From UBA6623 sp965238125 (GTDB lineage: Bacteria; Acidobacteriota; Terriglobia; Bryobacterales; UBA6623), in contig OZ250179.1 in the NCBI GenBank assembly GCA_965238125.1, forward strand, positions 3,224,001 to 3,288,000: a stretch of DNA of 64,000 bases, read 5' to 3'. The position numbers were made by a program, and so were the translations under genes. How positions within the stretch are numbered: the first letter of the stretch is position 1; the number at the start of each line of letters is the position of its first letter. Shown piece after piece: positions 55,173 to 64,000 of the stretch. The notes beneath the pieces were generated by a model. The model saw only the letters and a list, made by a program, of their open reading frames with translations. It did no database searches and was not told the origin of the DNA.

Positions 55173-55308
55173 CGTTGGGGTCGCGAGACTGTTCGATCAG
55201 CTCGAGCAAGATATCCAAGCGCTCTTGGGGAGTTAGGGAGAGATAGTATTCCCTCGTCGCCTTTTCTTCTTCTTCAAACGAAGAGTAGACTTTCGCTCGC
55301 CGCTCCAT
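55114..55308 (-). CDS. Small helical partner of the nucleotidyltransferase
   Basis: A 64-residue protein (MERRAKVYSSFEEEEKATRE, YYLSLTPQERLDILLELIEQ). This is a recurring acidic helical family found just upstream of AbiEii-like nucleotidyltransferases. It overlaps the nucleotidyltransferase start by 59 bp, which implies coupled translation. The frame continues open upstream to 55719 but that region is antisense to the membrane protein and not protein-like, so ATG 55308 is preferred. With its partner broken, the module is likely inactive. Confidence 0.7.
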   Translation of the reverse strand: MERRAKVYSSFEEEEKATREYYLSLTPQERLDILLELIEQSRDPNDEASQRFERVYRVTQLSQG

Positions 55309-55381
55309 AGTTCCTAGTTTAGCGGCCACGTCGACTTCAAACAGCCCGCTTGGGCAGCCCGGCGCCCCGTCGCCCGGAAGC

Positions 55382-56980
55382 TTACGGAAATGGCGGCCCC
55401 GCACGTCGACTCGACTCCAGTAACGCCTCTTGCTCCGGCGTGAACCGACAGCGACCGGGAACCGCATACGGGATCTCGCTCGCCCCGCCGTCGGCCGCCG
55501 CTTCCAACAGCAACGCGTTGTTGCGGGCGTCGAAGTTACACGGGTCGGCACCCAGCGCGCGTGAGAATGAATCCCTCGCGGCGTCAAGATTCCCAAGCAG
55601 ATAGAGCGCGGCCCCGTAGTTCGCCAGAGCCCGCGGGTCGTTCGAATCGGCATCGAGAACCACCTGGAACTCGCGTCGCGCGTCGGCGGCGCGCCCGGAG
55701 CGCAAATAGAACACTCCAATTTCGGTCGTCACATCGGTTGCGGCCGGCGCCAGACGGCGCGCCTCAAGCAGCAGCCCCAGCCTCTCTTCCCATACCGCGG
55801 GCCCGCCCGGCTCCAGCGCCCGCGCCAACTGTAGTTTCGGACGAACTTTCCCGGGAGACCTGGCAACCGTATCGCGCCAGAGCGTTTCTTCGCTCCGCCA
55901 AACGCGGGCGCGGTCGAAAGTGAGACCGCTGAGCACGAGCGCCACCAGCGGCAACAGGAATCGAGTCCGCCGCTTGAGTAGAAGCCCCACCGCCAAGCTC
56001 AAACTCAGCATCGGCAAATAGACGCGTCGTTCCGCGAACACATCCGCCAGCGGAACGATGCTCGAAGTCGGGGCAATCAGGATCAAGAACCCAACTACCC
56101 AAAAGGCCGCCTCGAACTTGCGCCCGTAAAGCAGCGCGGCACAGACCATCAATGCCAGGCCGATCCAGGCCGCTGCGGTCGCGCCGTCAAAACCGCCGGA
56201 GACCGGCACATCTCGGTCAAAGTTAAGGCCGATCGGCCAAGCAACGAGCCGCAAATATTCCCAAATCACGCGCGGCTGGGTCAATACATATTCACGGACG
56301 GAAACCTCGACCAGGTCAAAGCCGACGCCCGCGCCTTCGGTAACCTCGGCCGCGTAGGCGAGACGGCCGCCGGCCGCCGCGACCAAGGCGGCCATCCACG
56401 CCAGGGGCTTCCGCAATGCCGCGAAATCTCCGAGGCTCTTGCCGTGGACGAAATATCCGACGCCGAGCAGAAAAACCGGAAATGCCGCGGCTTCCTCCTT
56501 GGCCAGCAAGCTGAGGGCGAACCAGCCGACCGCGACGCTGTATTTCTCGTCCAGCCACGCCTTCCAACAAAGCAGACACAGCAACGTCGCAAGCAACGTC
56601 GCGCGGGCGAAGACGTAGGTCACCGCCTCGGTTTGAATCGGGTGCAAGGCGAAAATCAGCATTGCCGCAAGGGCCGGACCTTCGCCGACCAGGCGCCGAA
56701 AAACGCTCCAGGCGACCCACGCCGACCCCAGGTGCAACAACAGGTTCACAACGTGGAAGCCAAGCGGCTCGCGTCCACCGAGTTGCAGGTTCACCCAGAA
56801 GGTGAAGTAGGTCAAAGGCCGCGTGCGTTCGAGTCGAAACACTTCCCAGGATCCCGACCACTCGCTCAAAACCGGGTCTGAGAACAGAGAATAATCGTCG
56901 AAGTGAAATGACGCCCAAAGGCAGGGGCTCAGCGCGGCCGCCGCCGCGAGCAGGACGAGCAGTGGTCCTCGGGAAGGCAT
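55382..56980 (-). CDS. TMTC-like membrane mannosyltransferase with TPR tail
   Basis: About ten transmembrane helices span residues 5-365. The N-terminal loop has the GT-C acidic signature (SFHFDDYSLFSDP, with DD near residue 28) and the HPIQTEAVTYVFARATLLAT segment typical of TMTC/O-mannosyltransferase-like proteins. Tetratricopeptide repeats follow (TEIGVFYLRSGRAADARREF, GAALYLLGNLDAARDSFSRA). It probably transfers a sugar from a lipid carrier to exported proteins. Divergent from nth, with about 100 bp between starts. Confidence 0.85.
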   Translation of the reverse strand: MPSRGPLLVLLAAAAALSPCLWASFHFDDYSLFSDPVLSEWSGSWEVFRLERTRPLTYFTFWVNLQLGGREPLGFHVVNLLLHLGSAWVAWSVFRRLVGEGPALAAMLIFALHPIQTEAVTYVFARATLLATLLCLLCWKAWLDEKYSVAVGWFALSLLAKEEAAAFPVFLLGVGYFVHGKSLGDFAALRKPLAWMAALVAAAGGRLAYAAEVTEGAGVGFDLVEVSVREYVLTQPRVIWEYLRLVAWPIGLNFDRDVPVSGGFDGATAAAWIGLALMVCAALLYGRKFEAAFWVVGFLILIAPTSSIVPLADVFAERRVYLPMLSLSLAVGLLLKRRTRFLLPLVALVLSGLTFDRARVWRSEETLWRDTVARSPGKVRPKLQLARALEPGGPAVWEERLGLLLEARRLAPAATDVTTEIGVFYLRSGRAADARREFQVVLDADSNDPRALANYGAALYLLGNLDAARDSFSRALGADPCNFDARNNALLLEAAADGGASEIPYAVPGRCRFTPEQEALLESSRRAGPPFP

Positions 56981-57078
56981 GCTATGATCGCATTTTGCCC
57001 CGGAAACGGCCGGGCAACCCGGTCACTGTACCACTCGAGCCGAACCCAAACGCCCTGCCGGCCCCGCCCGGGTTCTCC

Positions 57079-57789
57079 ATGAAACGTGCCGCGAAACCCA
57101 AAGCCCGAGCCGCGAAACCCGCCGCCGGCGTCAAGAAACCGAAGACCGCCGAAGAGCGTAAGCGACGTATCAGCACCATCCTGCGGCGGCTCAATCAAGA
57201 CTACCCCAACGTCGAGTGCGCCCTGCGCCACACCAGCGCCTGGGAACTCCTCGCCGCCACGATTCTTTCGGCCCAATGCACCGACAAGCGCGTCAACGAA
57301 GTGATGCCGGGACTATTCGAAAAATATCCGACGATCGAAGACATGGCCGCCGCCGCGCCCGGTGACATCGAGAGGGAAGTCAAATCGACCGGTTTCTTTC
57401 GCAACAAGGCAAAGTCGTTGAGCGGCACGGCGCGGAAGATCATGAGCGACTTCGGCGGGCGCGTACCGCGGACGATGAGTGGGCTGCTGACCCTACCCGG
57501 CGTCGCGCGAAAGACAGCCAACGTCGTCCTCGGAACGTGGTTCGGGAAAGCGACCGGTGTCGTGGTGGACACACACGTGCAACGCATCTCGCGGCGACTG
57601 GATCTGACCCGGCGCGACGATCCGAAAAAGATCGAGCAAGACTTGATGACCTTGTTGCCCAAGAAGCGCTGGATTCTCTTCTCGCACCAGATCATTCATT
57701 TCGGCCGCTCCGTGTGCGTGGCGCGCAAGCCACGATGCGTCGAATGCCGTTTGCGGAACCTTTGTTATGCCGCGGATAAGACGGTTTAG
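57079..57789 (+). CDS. nth: Endonuclease III
   Basis: From ATG 57079 the protein has a basic leader of about 25 residues and then the Nth fold: LLAATILSAQCTDKRVNEV, the helix-hairpin-helix with catalytic lysine LPGVARKTANVVLG, and the catalytic aspartate in VVVDTHVQRISRRL. The C-terminal [4Fe-4S] cluster has all four cysteines (C-x6-C-x2-C-x5-C in CVARKPRCVECRLRNLC). It is a DNA glycosylase/AP lyase for oxidised pyrimidines. Family length is about 211-235 residues, matching. Confidence 0.97.
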   Translation: MKRAAKPKARAAKPAAGVKKPKTAEERKRRISTILRRLNQDYPNVECALRHTSAWELLAATILSAQCTDKRVNEVMPGLFEKYPTIEDMAAAAPGDIEREVKSTGFFRNKAKSLSGTARKIMSDFGGRVPRTMSGLLTLPGVARKTANVVLGTWFGKATGVVVDTHVQRISRRLDLTRRDDPKKIEQDLMTLLPKKRWILFSHQIIHFGRSVCVARKPRCVECRLRNLCYAADKTV

Positions 57790-57888
57790 TCGGCGGCGGC
57801 GGATTCGCTTCGGATTTTCAAGAACGGAATTCGCGAGCCCGGCGGCATCGGTCGGCTCGCCTTCTCCTCGATAAGGAAGTAGTTCCAA

Positions 57889-58476
57889 GTGTTGAAAGAT
57901 CTGGCAGCATGGATGACCGCCTTGGGTCCGTTGGGCGTCTTCTTGATTTCCCTGCTGGACTCCGTCGCCGTGCCCATGCCGCAGGGGGTTGACGCGCTGG
58001 TCATCGCGCAAGCAATCGCGGCCCCCGAGACAGCGTATTGGGGCGCCGCGTTAGCGGTAGTCGGATCGGCGATAGGGTCGCTGATTCTCTTCTACATGGC
58101 TCGCCGGGCCGGACGGGCGATGCTCGAAAAGAAGGCTTCGAAGACAGGCATCGACAAAGTGCACCGACAGATCGACCGATTCGGCGCCCTGGTCCTGCTC
58201 ATTCCGACGATGGTTCCGCTACCGCTGCCGATGAAACTGTTCGTCATTGCGGGGGGTGTTTTCCAAATGAGTGTAGGACGGTTTCTGGCGGTGATCGTTT
58301 TTGCCCGCTGCGTGCGCTATTTCGGCGAGGCCTTCGTGGCGCTTCGCTACGGCGACCAAACGGCGGACTTCCTCAAAGAACATGCCGTTGCCTCGGTGAT
58401 CGGAGCGATCCTTCTGATCGCCGTTTTCTACGCCGTCAATCAATGGTCGACCCGGCGAGTGAGCGAGAATTTCTAG
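57889..58476 (+). CDS. DedA/VTT-domain membrane protein (YqaA-like)
   Basis: A 195-residue protein starting at GTG 57889 with AAGGAAG upstream. It has the SNARE-associated/VTT features: re-entrant segment ISLLDSVAVPMPQGVDALVI, then GSAIGSLILFYMARRAGRAM and LLIPTMVPLPLPMKLFVIAG, with 5-6 hydrophobic stretches. DedA proteins are implicated in lipid-carrier flipping and envelope homeostasis. It is 100 bp after nth on the same strand. Confidence 0.85.
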   Translation: MLKDLAAWMTALGPLGVFLISLLDSVAVPMPQGVDALVIAQAIAAPETAYWGAALAVVGSAIGSLILFYMARRAGRAMLEKKASKTGIDKVHRQIDRFGALVLLIPTMVPLPLPMKLFVIAGGVFQMSVGRFLAVIVFARCVRYFGEAFVALRYGDQTADFLKEHAVASVIGAILLIAVFYAVNQWSTRRVSENF

Positions 58477-58878
58477 CGACCCGCGAAACAATCCCCGTTT
58501 TCCGTCGCCTCCGGGCCTCCGAGCGTCTCCAAATCCCGCCCGGTGCAACGGTGTTTCAGGGATTGGGGGGAAGCTCGACCGGCGTCAGCTTCACCTCGCC
58601 GCGAGTACCTGCTCCGGCGGGCCGCCTTGGTCTGAACACAATTGATTTGGGGCTGATCCCCTTTGCTCCTTGCGCTCATTTGGACCCGGACACCGAGTTG
58701 CCGCTCAACTGTAGCCCCCCCATACCCGGCGTCGATCGCGAAAGCGTCGGCGGCAATTTAGGCGACGAGGGCGCCGACCGAATCGTGGTTGAAATCCGCG
58801 GCTATCTCGGGTGTGCCGTCGATTGCACTGTAGAGCCCGCTTCCCGTCGACACATCCGACCAGACGGTTTCTCGAAGC
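58477..58878. other. Region without an assigned gene
   Basis: An open plus-strand frame (about 58491-58900, containing FTSPRVPAPAGRLGLNTIDL and EIRGYLGCAVDCTVEPAS) has protein-like composition but no start codon with a ribosome-binding site and no family that I recognise. It runs into the antisense of the sulfatase 3' end. It may be a decayed exported protein. Confidence 0.3.
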
Positions 58879-60585
58879 CTACTCAACCTGCGTCACGTCA
58901 ACGTACTTCACGCCGACTGTCTTCCCGCCTCGGATGAGGCGCGCTTCGAGCTTGGTCGGGCCCGGTTCCAACTCCACACCGGAAAAGCTGACTGATTCGG
59001 CTTGTCGCGTGAAGGGACGAGTCAACTTGACTTTGCCGAGCCGAAATTCGGCCCGCCCGGCGCGTTCCTGCTTCGTAAATCGGAAGCGAACGTCGTACCC
59101 ACCGCCGGTCTCGACATCGACCGCCCAGTAGCCTAAGTGCGAGTCCGACCAGCCGTCGGAACCGATGACCCGCCAATCCTGCCGGGTCAAAATCACGGGG
59201 TTTTCCTCGCCGCTTCCGAGAGGAATGCGCGGCGGGTCGTAACCGCGCGTCGCCGAGACGTCCTCGAACCACGCTTCGTAGGAACGCTTGAGCCGCGCGG
59301 TGACATCAGGCTTTTCCTCGGCCAGGTTATTCTGCTCGCCCGGATCCGCTTCGAGGTCGTAGAGTTCGAGCGCGGCGTCCTTCGGCATGGCCTTCGAAAA
59401 GCTCAACGGCTGCACCAACTTGTATTGCTGCTCGATGGCGGCGAAGGCACGATAAAGCGTCGGCTCGTTGCCGCGGTGGGACTGGATGAAGATCGCGCGG
59501 TCGTCCGTCGGCGCGTTGCCGGCGAACGCGGACATTAGACTTCGGCCGTCGATCGAGAGCCCTTCGGGAAGGTCGAGTCTCGCGGCATCGAGCAGAGTCG
59601 GTAAGACGTCGATGTGGGCTCCGACCGTATCGATCTTGGCGGGCTGCAGCCGCGCCGGCCAGCGGAAAAAGAACGGGACGCGAATACCGCCCTCATAAAC
59701 GCTCGTTTTTTGATCGCGCAATCCGGCGGTAAAGTGCTGCGTGGTCGGACCATTGTCGGTCATGAAGATCAGAATCGTGTCCTCGGCAAGCTGCAATTCA
59801 TCGAGCGTAGCCATCAGACGGCCGACATTCTCGTCGATGTTGGTGATCATGCCGTAGATGCGGACGTCCTTGTCGTTGAGCCCTTTGGCCTGGTAATGCT
59901 CAATGTAGGAATCGGGAACGTCGTAGGGTGAGTGCGGCGCGTTGGTCGGCAGGTAGACGAAGAACGACTGGTCGCGATTGAGTTCGATGAACCGTTGCGC
60001 GGCGTCGAAAAAGATGTCGGTGCAATAGCCCTGGAATTGCTCTTCGCGATTGTTCTGCTGGAGGATCGGGGCGAAATAGCTCGTCCCCGGCGGGTCGGAG
60101 GGTTGCCCGATTCCGCCGCCTTTGTGAACCAGAACTTCGTGAAACCCTTGGTCGCCGGCGCGCATCGGATAGTTGTCCCCCAGATGCCATTTGCCGAAGA
60201 TCCCGTTCCGATAGCCCGCCGTGGAGAGCCGTTCCGCCACGGTCGTTTCGTCGCCGTGCATCATGGCGCGTCCGATATAGGTATCCACGACGCCGGTGCG
60301 GTAGTTGTAGCGGCCCGTCATCAGACTGGCGCGGGTGGGAGCGCAAACGGGCGAGACATAGAATCGCGTCATCTCGACGCTTTCGGCCGCGAGGCGATCG
60401 AGGTTGGGAGTTTCGAGCAGTTCGTTGCCGTGCGCGCCGACCTGCGCCCAGCCCTGATCGTCGGTAATAACGAGGACGATGTTGGGTTGCCGGTAGGGTT
60501 CCCCGGCGGGCTCGGAGCCGCAAGCGGCCAACCCGAGCAGGGCGGCCGCTAAGCCGACCGCGCCGGCAAGCCTCGAAAATTTCAT
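58879..60585 (-). CDS. Sulfatase (formylglycine type), lipoprotein
   Basis: From ATG 60585 a lipoprotein signal (AVGLAAALLGLAACGSEP) leads to the alkaline-phosphatase-fold sulfatase domain: PNIVLVITDDQGW (metal aspartates), the formylglycine site SPVCAPTRASLMTGR (C-x-P-x-R), FGKWHLG, and MTDNGPTTQHF for the second metal. A C-terminal beta domain of about 100 residues follows. It removes sulfate esters, probably from polysaccharides, outside the inner membrane. It lies downstream of the GntP permease (68 bp), suggesting a joint sugar-sulfate utilisation operon. An anaerobic or FGE maturase is not in the window. Confidence 0.93.
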   Translation of the reverse strand: MKFSRLAGAVGLAAALLGLAACGSEPAGEPYRQPNIVLVITDDQGWAQVGAHGNELLETPNLDRLAAESVEMTRFYVSPVCAPTRASLMTGRYNYRTGVVDTYIGRAMMHGDETTVAERLSTAGYRNGIFGKWHLGDNYPMRAGDQGFHEVLVHKGGGIGQPSDPPGTSYFAPILQQNNREEQFQGYCTDIFFDAAQRFIELNRDQSFFVYLPTNAPHSPYDVPDSYIEHYQAKGLNDKDVRIYGMITNIDENVGRLMATLDELQLAEDTILIFMTDNGPTTQHFTAGLRDQKTSVYEGGIRVPFFFRWPARLQPAKIDTVGAHIDVLPTLLDAARLDLPEGLSIDGRSLMSAFAGNAPTDDRAIFIQSHRGNEPTLYRAFAAIEQQYKLVQPLSFSKAMPKDAALELYDLEADPGEQNNLAEEKPDVTARLKRSYEAWFEDVSATRGYDPPRIPLGSGEENPVILTRQDWRVIGSDGWSDSHLGYWAVDVETGGGYDVRFRFTKQERAGRAEFRLGKVKLTRPFTRQAESVSFSGVELEPGPTKLEARLIRGGKTVGVKYVDVTQVE

Positions 60586-60653
60586 CGGAAGTTGGAAACA
60601 ACGCATTTTTCTCTTTCACCGGAACGGGGCTTCCCTCGACAGCCGCCGCTTAC

Positions 60654-62012
60654 TTACCGCAAAGGCATCACCGTACTCAAAAACAACGTCATCGCGAAGC
60701 CGCCGAGCCCCATCGCCGCCAGGCACACTGTCTTCGTCTTGAGCGACTCGACTTCGGTCAGCCCCGTCATCGTCCGGTAGACCCAGAATCCGCTGTCGTT
60801 CATCCACACCCCGACCAGCGCGCCCGAGCCGACCGCCATCAGCACATAAACCGGATGGAAACCGAGCGACGCGCCTTCAATCATCGGGGCCAAAATAGCG
60901 GCGCTCGTAATCATACATACCGTACCGGAACCTTGCGCGATCTTAAACAAAATCGCGAGCAAGAACCCGAGCAGCAGCATGGGCACGCCGAAGTCCGTCG
61001 CCAATTCGCTGATCGCGTCACCGACCCCGGCAAGCATCAGCATCCCCCCGAACGCACCGCCGCCCGCCGTGATCAAGATGATCACGCCGGCCGAGGCAAT
61101 GGCCTGCTCGATCGGCTTCGACAAGGCGGCTAACGTGAGTCCTTTCTGACGCGCTAGGATCCAGACCGAAACGGCGGCGGAGAGCAGCAGCGCGAAGCTC
61201 GGGTTCCCGAGAAAACCCGTCAGCGCCGCGAGCTCGTCGCCGGGCGAGAACGAATTGACCAAGGTATTCGAAGCAATCAGAAAGACCGGAATGACGATCG
61301 GAGCCATGGAAACCCCAAACGGAGGCAACTCGCTTTCAGGCCGCACGGCGATTTTCTCAAGCTCCGCCAAAGACAGCCCGGGCGCCTCCCGTAGCGGCAG
61401 GTTCAGCTTGCGGTCGATGTAGACGCTGTAGAGCCAACCGCAAAACGACGCCGGCGCGGCCACAAGCAACCCCACCAAGATAACCGTGCCCAAATCCAGG
61501 TTCAGCGTCGCGGCCATCGCCAACGGACCCGGCGTCGGCGGCACGAAGACATGCGTGGCCGACCCGCCCGCGCCGATCGCCAGCGCGTAGAGGACGAAAT
61601 TCTTGCCGCCCATGCGAACGCTCATCGCGCGGGCCAGCGGGATCAGCAGATAAAACACCGTGTCGGAAAACACCGGCACGGCCAACACGTACCCGCTGAT
61701 CACCAGCGACAACGACGAGTATTTTTCACCCAACAACGCGACAAAGCTGCGCGTGATGCGGTCCGCCGCGCCGCTTTCCATCAGGCATTGCCCGATGATG
61801 GCCGCCATCGCGATCGCGATCCCGATGCGGCCGACGACATTGCCGAAGCGGCCCCCGACCTCGCTCATGACCTCGCTCAAGGAAATTTCGGGGGAAAGGA
61901 TACCGATCAATATCGCCGCCGTCACCAACGCCACGAAGGCGTTGATCTTGAGTCGAATAATCAACAAGAAGATGACCGCGACTGCGATCAATAGGATGAT
62001 GAGTGGATGCAT
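60654..62012 (-). CDS. GntP-family gluconate/sugar-acid:H+ symporter
   Basis: From ATG 62012 the 452-residue protein has about 12-14 hydrophobic segments and GntP signatures: RFGNVVGRIGIAIAMAAIIG, PVFSDTVFYLLIPLARAM, HVFVPPTPGPLAMAATLN, AQGSGTVCMITSAAILAPM and GVWMNDSGFWVYRTMTGL. GntP transporters import gluconate and related acids with protons. First gene of an operon with the sulfatase; the import of a sugar acid released from a sulfated glycan is a plausible role but unproven. Confidence 0.93.
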   Translation of the reverse strand: MHPLIILLIAVAVIFLLIIRLKINAFVALVTAAILIGILSPEISLSEVMSEVGGRFGNVVGRIGIAIAMAAIIGQCLMESGAADRITRSFVALLGEKYSSLSLVISGYVLAVPVFSDTVFYLLIPLARAMSVRMGGKNFVLYALAIGAGGSATHVFVPPTPGPLAMAATLNLDLGTVILVGLLVAAPASFCGWLYSVYIDRKLNLPLREAPGLSLAELEKIAVRPESELPPFGVSMAPIVIPVFLIASNTLVNSFSPGDELAALTGFLGNPSFALLLSAAVSVWILARQKGLTLAALSKPIEQAIASAGVIILITAGGGAFGGMLMLAGVGDAISELATDFGVPMLLLGFLLAILFKIAQGSGTVCMITSAAILAPMIEGASLGFHPVYVLMAVGSGALVGVWMNDSGFWVYRTMTGLTEVESLKTKTVCLAAMGLGGFAMTLFLSTVMPLR

Positions 62013-62232
62013 GGACGGCCAGCCCCGAAATTGTAGCAAGAGGGCGCAGCCCCGGGCCGCGGCGCGGAAGAGGCGGGGCTCGCGTTACCGACACGGCGCT
62101 TGATCGAGGGCGATCTCAAGCCCTTCGGGCAAGGTACGAAAAAGGGGTTTTGGCGACGTGTCATGCGCAAAAAATGGCGCACGTTGACGACTGTTCGCAA
62201 CCGTTGTCGGAGCGTTCCCGCGGGCTGTCAAG

Positions 62233-62277
62233 GCCCAATAGAAATGTCCCCCTGGTTAGCCCAGTAGAAATGTCCCC
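62233..62277 (+). repeat. Two 19-bp direct repeats at the end of an ISNCY-type element
   Basis: GCCCAATAGAAATGTCCCC (62233-62251) and GCCCAGTAGAAATGTCCCC (62259-62277) are 26 bp apart. Repeats of this type occur at the ends of ISNCY/IS481-like elements and probably bind the transposase. The rest of 62013-62451 shows no gene. Confidence 0.65.
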
Positions 62278-62451
62278 TTTGAAGAGAGGGGATAGTAGTA
62301 GTCGGGGCTTGTGGGAATGTGGGAATCGCACGGCGATTTCCAAGGGACTGGGGGAAACGTGGGAAACCCGACCGCTGCGTTTCGACCGGTCTCGACGGTT
62401 GCTCAGGGGTTTTCTTCGTTTTCCACAGTCCCGTCATTTCCACAGCCCTCC

Positions 62452-63715
62452 TTACAGTGGCGTCGCCTGCGTTTTCGGCTTCAACGGTGCGCGCCACGGG
62501 TGTTTCGCCGCCGGCTTGCGCGGCCGCCGTTCCCGCCGCGGTTTGGGCTCCGGGGGCGGCTTCGGCCCGGCGGCCCCGATCTCACTGAACGCCACCGACC
62601 GTCCCTCGAAAACCACTCGCCACTCGCCGTCGCGCGCCTGCTGAACCGTCACCCGCGCCGCCGCCCCCAAGCCCTGATTGCGCTTCGGCTTCAACTGCAA
62701 AAAACGGCTCTCAAAACGCACCACCAGATCGTTGGCAACCACCCGCTCGGCCTCCAAACAAAACACCCACTTCAAGTCCACTCGCTTCGATAGACGCCGA
62801 TGAAAGTCCGCGCCCGACGCCGGATCACAGCCGAACTTGGCGTTGTGTTCCTCCAGGTATCGCTCGTCGAGGTAGCGGTTCGCCGCCTCGTAATCGGCAA
62901 TGCCTTCGAGCCGCATCTTCTTGATCAGGCGGTCTTGATGCGTGCCGTGATGGCGCTCCACTCGACCTTTTGCTTGCGGCGACGAAGCGGCGATGATGCG
63001 AATGTCCAGCTTCCGGCACATGCGTCCGAACTGTGTCTCGGGCTCAATGCCTTCCATCTGTTCGCGCGATGTCGGCTTACGCTTGTAGACGTTCTTCCAA
63101 TCACAGTACAACGCCTGGGGAACGCCGTATTTGACGCACCCACGCTTCCAATAAATCAGCCGCCGCCCAGGTCGTTTCCTGTGCTGAAAAGCGGCAAAGC
63201 GCCAAGCCGCTCGCATCGTCGACAAAGTTCATCAGACAGCCTTTCGGGCCGCGTTGCTCCAGCCAATCGTGGTGCGAGCCGTCCAGTTGAATCAGCTCAC
63301 CGAAGTGAGCGCGGCGTTGGCGTCTGGTGTGGTGTGGTTTACGCTTGCGTCTCCGGCTCCACAGACCCGCCCCCAACATCCAGCGCCGTAAGGTTTCGCG
63401 CGGCACTTTGATGCCGTGGTCGGCCTCCAGGTGTTCCGACGCCAACGCCGGGCCAAAGCGCTCGTGCGGCTCGCCTGAATAGTGGTTGCGCACCAACTCG
63501 AGAACCTGCTCGCGCCGCTTGGCATCCGCTCGGTTCGACGAGCGACCGACGTTGCCATGCACCAGGGCTTTGGCCCCGCCTTCGCGGTAACGCTTCTTGA
63601 GACGCTTCGCTTGGCGGTAGCTGACCTCCAGCAGCACGGCCGCCTCCGCCAGCTTCAGTTCGCCTCGTTTCACTCGGCTCAGCACTTCGCCGCGCCTTAT
63701 CTCCTTCGGATTCAT
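62452..63715 (-). pseudogene. ISNCY-family transposase, frameshifted
   Basis: It starts at ATG 63715 (MNPKEIRRGEVLSRVKRGEL) with an N-terminal HTH (EAAVLLEVSYRQAKRLKKRY). The integrase core has the first aspartate in IQLDGSHHDWLEQRG, the second in MNFVDDASG, and the glutamate in QAKGRVERHHGTHQDRL. Near 63145 (CGTCAAATACGG) one extra base shifts the frame: LLEAWVR should continue to KYGVPQALYCDWKNVYKRKP, which lies in another frame. Otherwise full-length, about 420 residues. Inactive unless the frame is bypassed. Confidence 0.85.
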
Positions 63716-63756
63716 CCTTGTCCTTCCCAATCTCGGCTCCTCCTTTCGAAGCCCTA

Positions 63757-64000
63757 CTGAGTCTCGCATAATATACTGTCAATCGAGACAAAGAGAAGAC
63801 TGTTTCCAGAAAGCGGTAATCAAGCGCGGTTTGCGGCGCATTCGCCGCAGCGCTTTGCGGGCGCGCTCGTCGAGTTCCCAGTAGTCCTTCGGGCAGACGT
63901 TGGGCAACTCGTGCTGCTTCCAGTACGCCCAAATGTATTCCACCGGGTTCAACTCCGGCGCATAGGGCGGCAAGTACTCCGTTGCGATGTGATCCTCGGA
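63757..64000 (-). mobile_element. IS630-type element, copy 3 (cut by right edge)
   Basis: The right-end inverted repeat CTGAGTCTCGCATAATATAC begins at 63757 after TA (63755-63756). It is the same family as copies 1 and 2 but diverged (PPYAPE for PAYAPE, KALRR for KTLRR, different bases upstream), so it is an older or separate arrival. Confidence 0.9.
63779..64000 (-). CDS. IS630-family transposase, C-terminal part (right edge)
   Basis: The visible 73 codons contain the catalytic glutamate region ELNPVEYIWAYWKQHELPNV and end in FWKQSSLCLD, like copies 1 and 2. The N-terminal half and its A-run lie beyond the window. Confidence 0.9.
   Translation of the reverse strand, partial: SEDHIATEYLPPYAPELNPVEYIWAYWKQHELPNVCPKDYWELDERARKALRRMRRKPRLITAFWKQSSLCLD

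Larger units (their letters stand above)
62233..63756 (-). mobile_element. ISNCY-type (integrase-like) insertion sequence, degenerate
   Basis: It contains a frameshifted DDE integrase-type transposase (62452-63715) and terminal repeats near 62233-62277. The transposase-proximal end is not seen: an IS630 copy begins 41 bp upstream of the start codon, so the ISNCY end is either within 63716-63756 or was cut off by that insertion. Bounds are therefore approximate. Confidence 0.7.

Noticed and set aside
58038..58937. 299-codon plus-strand frame overlapping the DedA gene
   Set aside because: Its first half is a shadow of the DedA protein; only the part after 58480 has protein-like character, and that lacks a start.

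Overview
The window is high-GC bacterial DNA with densely packed genes, and it most resembles an Acidobacteriota chromosome. That assignment is inferred from gene content: a Ser/Thr kinase fused to TolB/PD40 repeats, an Oar-like TonB-dependent receptor, a DUF6599-like protein, a form-II CoxSLM(G) molybdenum hydroxylase, MeaB with an acyl-CoA dehydrogenase, and a pilM...pepP-accB-accC order. No rRNA or tRNA gene or CRISPR array was seen.

Layout. 1-7060: the tail of a glycoside-hydrolase-like gene, intergenic palindromes, and a kinase/PD40 gene broken by a frameshift and by an IS1380-type element that itself carries an intact IS630-type element. 7061-12210: a decay zone with TPR, sigma-factor and YCII remnants, an HTH/membrane pair, a broken Y1 (REP-associated) transposase among six hairpins, a sigma54 activator and an IS630 element (copy 1). 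12219-16702: rlpA, two coiled-coil methyltransferases and vapBC. 17269-20879: VOC protein, FMN reductase, DciA-like protein, gatC, a palindromic element, gatA. 21043-22766: IS1111-like element (copy 1). 22798-31823: small membrane proteins, meaB, acyl-CoA dehydrogenase, coxSLMG, a MITE, Nudix hydrolase, nicotinamidase. 31929-38319: outer-membrane receptor, IS630 copy 2, a small secreted protein, a reverse-transcriptase remnant, a TPR protein. 38388-45668: secA, a DUF6599-like protein, IS1111-like copy 2, a PQQ-propeller protein. 45692-54603: a tightly overlapped minus-strand operon running NtrC regulator, histidine kinase, lipoprotein, PilM-like, PilN/AMIN chimera, pepP, accB, accC. 54728-64000: decayed nucleotidyltransferase pair, TMTC-like mannosyltransferase, nth, DedA protein, sulfatase plus GntP permease, a broken ISNCY-type element and a third IS630 copy at the edge.

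How it fits together. Core cell functions (secA, gatCA, accBC, nth) are intact, while accessory genes are often frameshifted or split by insertion sequences. The strongest signals of interest are these: the two IS1111-like copies, which sit in the same dispersed repeat and whose 3' non-coding ends contain a two-loop RNA-like segment matching that repeat; the compact PilM plus PilN-AMIN module under an NtrB/NtrC pair; paired methyltransferases with mirrored coiled-coil arrangement; and several families of intergenic palindromes and a MITE that supplies the stop codon of a Nudix gene.
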